Positions 61,601 to 64,000 of a stretch of DNA of 64,000 bases are shown piece by piece; positions within the stretch are counted from its first letter, which is position 1, and the number at the start of each line of letters is the position of its first letter. The translations under genes were made by a program, and so were the position numbers. The stretch is taken from positions 274,659 through 338,658 of the forward strand of contig NZ_FOBB01000009.1 of the NCBI RefSeq assembly GCF_900109685.1, given 5' to 3'. This stretch comes from Chitinophaga rupis (GTDB lineage: Bacteria; Bacteroidota; Bacteroidia; Chitinophagales; Chitinophagaceae). The notes under the pieces were generated by a model that saw only the letters and a program-made list of their open reading frames with translations, was not told where the DNA came from and did no database searches.

Positions 61601-62644
61601 TTAGTTCAGCGCACGCAGGCAGCCGGAACTAAGCCGCACACTGTCTTTCTGCGTAACCAGGCCCAGTGTGTTGAAATAACTTTGATTGTTGGTCTGGTTC
61701 AGATCATAATACAACACTACACCATAACTATCATTCATAGTTCTTGTAACCAGTGATTTGGCAGTAGTTACAGTTGTGTGATTGATCCAGATGGCAGCGG
61801 GGCCTAACTGGCTCTTGGTCATGCCGGCAAAGTTAGGCGCAGCATAAGTGCCGTAATAAGGGTTCCAGGCATAGTTCACAAAGTCGCCTATCTTTTTACC
61901 GCCATAGCTGGGCCTTGCAGCGGCAGGGCCTATGTTATACAGGGTAATGAGCTTAGTGGGTATCAGCTTACGCAGCTCATCCAGCAGGAATACAAAAGAG
62001 CTGTCGTTAGGCTGCGGCAGCCCGTTCTTGCCATACTCCGCATACTCATCATCAAAGTCAATACCATCCAGCCCATAAGTGGTAACCGTGCTGCTAAGCT
62101 GCTGTGCAAAGGCTTTGGCTGCCGCACGGCTGGTAAAGTTGGCAAAACCCGCGCCCTGGTGGTTACCCAGTATAGACAGCAGCACTTTAATGCCTTTGTC
62201 CTGCAGGGGCTTAATAAAGGTGGCCTTGTTGTTCAGTACATTGGTCACATTCGGGTTGTTGTACAATACGGCTTTTTTGGCTTGCGTATCATAGTTGATG
62301 TTGGCCGCAAAAATAATGGCTATGTCAAAGAACGGCTGCCCGTTGCCTTTCATAGTATAACAACCGGCATTGGCCATGTGGTTGTTATTAACCTCGATGT
62401 ACACTACATTCTTAGGACCTGTTTTGGCGGCATTAGGCTGGTTGCCGTTTTCATTGGGCTGTGTGTCCGGCAGCTGCTGCACCTCCTGCTGTTTTTCCCG
62501 GCTGCAGGCGCTGCCCAGCATACACAGGGCAAGGGCGGCCAGGCTTAGCCAGCCGGCGGAATGTTTTTTTGCATGGTCATTTGATCTTGCTGGCAAATGG
62601 GTTTTGTTGTAACCTGGGTGAACAAGGGTTTTCGATAGTGGCAT
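61601..62644 (-). CDS. GH18-family endoglycosidase (Endo H/F-like), lipoprotein
   Basis: 347 residues. The lipoprotein signal ends at C47 after an unusually long polar N-terminus, so the start (ATG 62644) is uncertain; a TTG at 62596 is an alternative. The catalytic motif is YGLDGIDFDDEYAEYG: D193-x2-D196-x-D198-D199-E200, the GH18 DxxDxDxE pattern, and the strand before it is IKVLLSILGNHQGAGFANF. The short barrel resembles endo-beta-N-acetylglucosaminidases that release high-mannose N-glycans, more than chitinases. It heads the lacI-susC-susD group, which fits N-glycan uptake. Confidence 0.85.
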   Translation of the reverse strand: MPLSKTLVHPGYNKTHLPARSNDHAKKHSAGWLSLAALALCMLGSACSREKQQEVQQLPDTQPNENGNQPNAAKTGPKNVVYIEVNNNHMANAGCYTMKGNGQPFFDIAIIFAANINYDTQAKKAVLYNNPNVTNVLNNKATFIKPLQDKGIKVLLSILGNHQGAGFANFTSRAAAKAFAQQLSSTVTTYGLDGIDFDDEYAEYGKNGLPQPNDSSFVFLLDELRKLIPTKLITLYNIGPAAARPSYGGKKIGDFVNYAWNPYYGTYAAPNFAGMTKSQLGPAAIWINHTTVTTAKSLVTRTMNDSYGVVLYYDLNQTNNQSYFNTLGLVTQKDSVRLSSGCLRALN

Positions 62645-62748
62645 AACGGGGGGGATTTTTTAGGTGCCTAATATACAAATAAACACTGCTATATGACATG
62701 TTATAGTCATACTTTAAACAGCCCCCGGAAAAACTTCATTTTTTTATG

Positions 62749-62756
62749 TTCCTTTG
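62749..62756 (+). promoter_or_regulatory. Possible -7 box of bshB1
   Basis: TTCCTTTG, one mismatch from TAnnTTTG, lies five bases before the bshB1 ATG; if used, the transcript would be leaderless or nearly so. Confidence 0.3.
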
Positions 62757-62761
62757 CACCC

Positions 62762-63490
62762 ATGAAATTGGATATACTGGCTATAGCCGCCCATCCGGAC
62801 GATGTGGAGCTATCCTGCGCAGGCACCTTAATGGTACATGCCGCACAGGGAATGAAAGTAGGGGTAGCCGATCTTACTAGAGGGGAACTAGGCACCCGCG
62901 GTACACCTGAAATAAGAGTAACAGAAGCACAGGCCGCCGCTGCAGTAATGGGCCTGCAGGTACGTGATAACCTTGGCCTGGCCGACGGATTTTTCCAGAA
63001 CACAAAAGAAGACCAGCTGGCAGTAGTAACGGCTATACGAAAGTACCGGCCGGACATTGTGCTTGCTAATGCTATAGACGACCGTCACCCGGATCATGGA
63101 AGGGCCGCCAGGTTAATAGCCGACAGCTGTTTTCTGGCCGGCCTGCGTAAAGTGGAAACCTTTGATAACGGGCAGCCCCAGCAAGCCTGGCGTCCCAAAC
63201 AGGTATATCACTTTATACAGGACCGTTATTATAAACCGGACCTGGTGGTGGATATTACCCCGGTAATGGAGCGCAAGCTGGAAGCTATCCGCGCTTTTAA
63301 AACCCAGTTCCTGGCCCCGCAGGATGATTCACTGCAAACCTACATCTCATCCCCCGGCTTTTTTGACAGCGTAATACACCGCTGCCGCATGCTGGGCAAG
63401 ATGGTAGGGGTTGAGTATGCGGAAGGGTATACCAGCGCCAAAGCTATCGGCATCCGCAACTTTGCAGACCTGATCAACGAAGTAACCTGA
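62762..63490 (+). CDS. bshB1: Bacillithiol biosynthesis deacetylase BshB1
   Basis: 242 residues from the ATG at 62762 (a longer frame from 62693 adds nothing conserved). LmbE/PIG-L fold with the zinc motif AHPDDVE (10-16) and the second histidine block HPDHG (109-113). BshB1 removes acetate from GlcNAc-malate, the second step of bacillithiol synthesis. The DADRTRGELGTRGT-type (here DLTRGELGTRGTPEIR) segment is typical of the Bsh branch. Other bsh genes are not in the window. A terminator follows. Confidence 0.93.
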   Translation: MKLDILAIAAHPDDVELSCAGTLMVHAAQGMKVGVADLTRGELGTRGTPEIRVTEAQAAAAVMGLQVRDNLGLADGFFQNTKEDQLAVVTAIRKYRPDIVLANAIDDRHPDHGRAARLIADSCFLAGLRKVETFDNGQPQQAWRPKQVYHFIQDRYYKPDLVVDITPVMERKLEAIRAFKTQFLAPQDDSLQTYISSPGFFDSVIHRCRMLGKMVGVEYAEGYTSAKAIGIRNFADLINEVT

Positions 63491-63517
63491 TTCCATCTTA
63501 CACCTTAATAATACCCG

Positions 63518-63545
63518 GACCTGGCAGCTGCCAGGTCTTTTTTTT
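63518..63545 (+). terminator. Intrinsic terminator after bshB1
   Basis: A 10-bp perfect palindromic stem, GACCTGGCAG with CTGCCAGGTC (63518-63537), is followed by eight T. Surrounding CCCGG/CCGGG extends the stem imperfectly. Confidence 0.88.
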
Positions 63546-63599
63546 GCCCGGGATAAATTGCCTCCGGGTGCTACTGCAACCCATTGCAAAAGAAGGAAT

Positions 63600-63669
63600 A
63601 AGCCATATATAAGCTATATGTAAGCTATATGTGAACTATATATAAGCCATCCCTTATAAGAGATGGCTT
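63600..63669. repeat. 11-bp tandem repeats and a short inverted repeat
   Basis: Five 11-mers in tandem: AAGCCATATAT, AAGCTATATGT, AAGCTATATGT, GAACTATATAT, AAGCCATCCCT (63600-63654). AAGCCATC at 63644-63651 pairs with GATGGCTT at 63662-63669. The unit length differs from the 7-nt elements elsewhere. It lies between the bshB1 terminator and the insertion sequence. Confidence 0.75.
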
Positions 63670-63751
63670 GTCTTAGTACAGAAAAACCTTACAGTTGACG
63701 TATTGAATGCAGAATTGGCTTTACAGGTTGTAGATTGTTTCAGCGAGCGCT

Positions 63752-64000
63752 TTACAAGGGTAATTTACTCATTGTTTTTTTTCTTGGCTTCCATTTTTTG
63801 GCCAAAGGGCCTGTTCTGGTATGTGCCTCATTGGGTGTCAGATAGTTACAACTCATATGAGGCCTGACACGGTTATAATAGTCGATGGCCTTACCAACAG
63901 CATTGACGGCGTCGCCATAGTTGCTAAACGTCCTTTTCAGCCCAAACTCATGTTTTAAAATGCCATTTACGCGTTCTGCCATAGCATTATCGTAGGGGCT
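63752..64000 (-). CDS. IS3-family transposase (orfB), C-terminal fragment
   Basis: The last 82 codons of an IS3-type integrase-core transposase; the 5' part lies beyond the window. SPYDNAMAERVNGILKHEFG is the signature around the catalytic glutamate of the DDE triad, followed by the IDYYNRVRPHMSCNYLTPNEAH block that ends these proteins. The protein ends in the basic tail KWKPRKKTMSKLPL. The IS boundary on this side should lie between 63670 and 63751, but its terminal inverted repeat cannot be checked without the other end. Confidence 0.9.
   Translation of the reverse strand, partial: SPYDNAMAERVNGILKHEFGLKRTFSNYGDAVNAVGKAIDYYNRVRPHMSCNYLTPNEAHTRTGPLAKKWKPRKKTMSKLPL

Overview
The window looks like the chromosome of a member of the Bacteroidota, most likely a Chitinophaga-like Chitinophagaceae. 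The signs are two SusC/SusD systems, FecR/ECF sigma regulation, LytTR two-component pairs, DUF5723, DUF4294 and DUF6122 proteins, bacillithiol genes, a near-absence of Shine-Dalgarno sequences, and TAnnTTTG-type -7 promoter boxes. No tRNA, rRNA or CRISPR array was found. The assignment rests on family recognition by eye; no search was run.

Layout. 1-12372 (+): respiratory complex I, from the 3' end of nuoD through nuoE-F-G-H-I-J-K-L-M-N. 12377-19404 (-): a small membrane protein, an 841-bp gene-poor stretch, then two consecutive LytTR response-regulator/LytS-type kinase pairs. 19544-28850 (-): a polysaccharide-utilisation locus, transcribed as ECF sigma, FecR, SusC with STN domain, SusD, SusE-like and a GH76 endo-alpha-1,6-mannanase. 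29136-30676 (+): a higBA toxin-antitoxin pair and a SnoaL-like protein. 30923-44237: a TonB-dependent receptor, aspartokinase, fructose-1,6-bisphosphatase, a CAP-domain protein, a lone ABC ATPase, a DinB/BstA-like protein, a NUDIX hydrolase, FolC, a DUF5723 protein, a TonB-like protein and a TSUP permease. 44332-55024: a DUF6122 protein, an MFS carrier, a radical SAM protein, an arginase-family enzyme, a CcmE/CcmF cytochrome-c maturation pair and small secreted proteins. 55096-62644 (-): a second locus transcribed as GH18 endoglycosidase, LacI regulator, SusC, SusD. 62762-64000: bshB1, then the 3' end of an IS3-family transposase cut by the window edge.

How the genes work together. The GH76 locus and the GH18 locus together suggest use of fungal alpha-mannan and of high-mannose N-glycans. 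The first is under STN/FecR/sigma signalling and the second under a LacI repressor. CcmE and CcmF serve c-type cytochromes of the respiratory chain that complex I feeds. BshB1 and the DinB/BstA-like protein suggest bacillithiol thiol metabolism.

The most unusual feature is not a gene. At least 18 intergenic places carry the same architecture: two inverted arms built from degenerate 7-nt tandem repeats around a unique loop. Each place has its own heptamer word, or a word shared with one or a few others. Five of them lie inside the nuo operon. Several begin on the base after a stop codon or end on the base before a start codon, one supplies the last ~40 codons of nuoM, and one pair of arms flanks a whole gene. 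I know of no named element in this phylum that matches; the nearest thing known to me is the cyanobacterial heptanucleotide STRR repeats.
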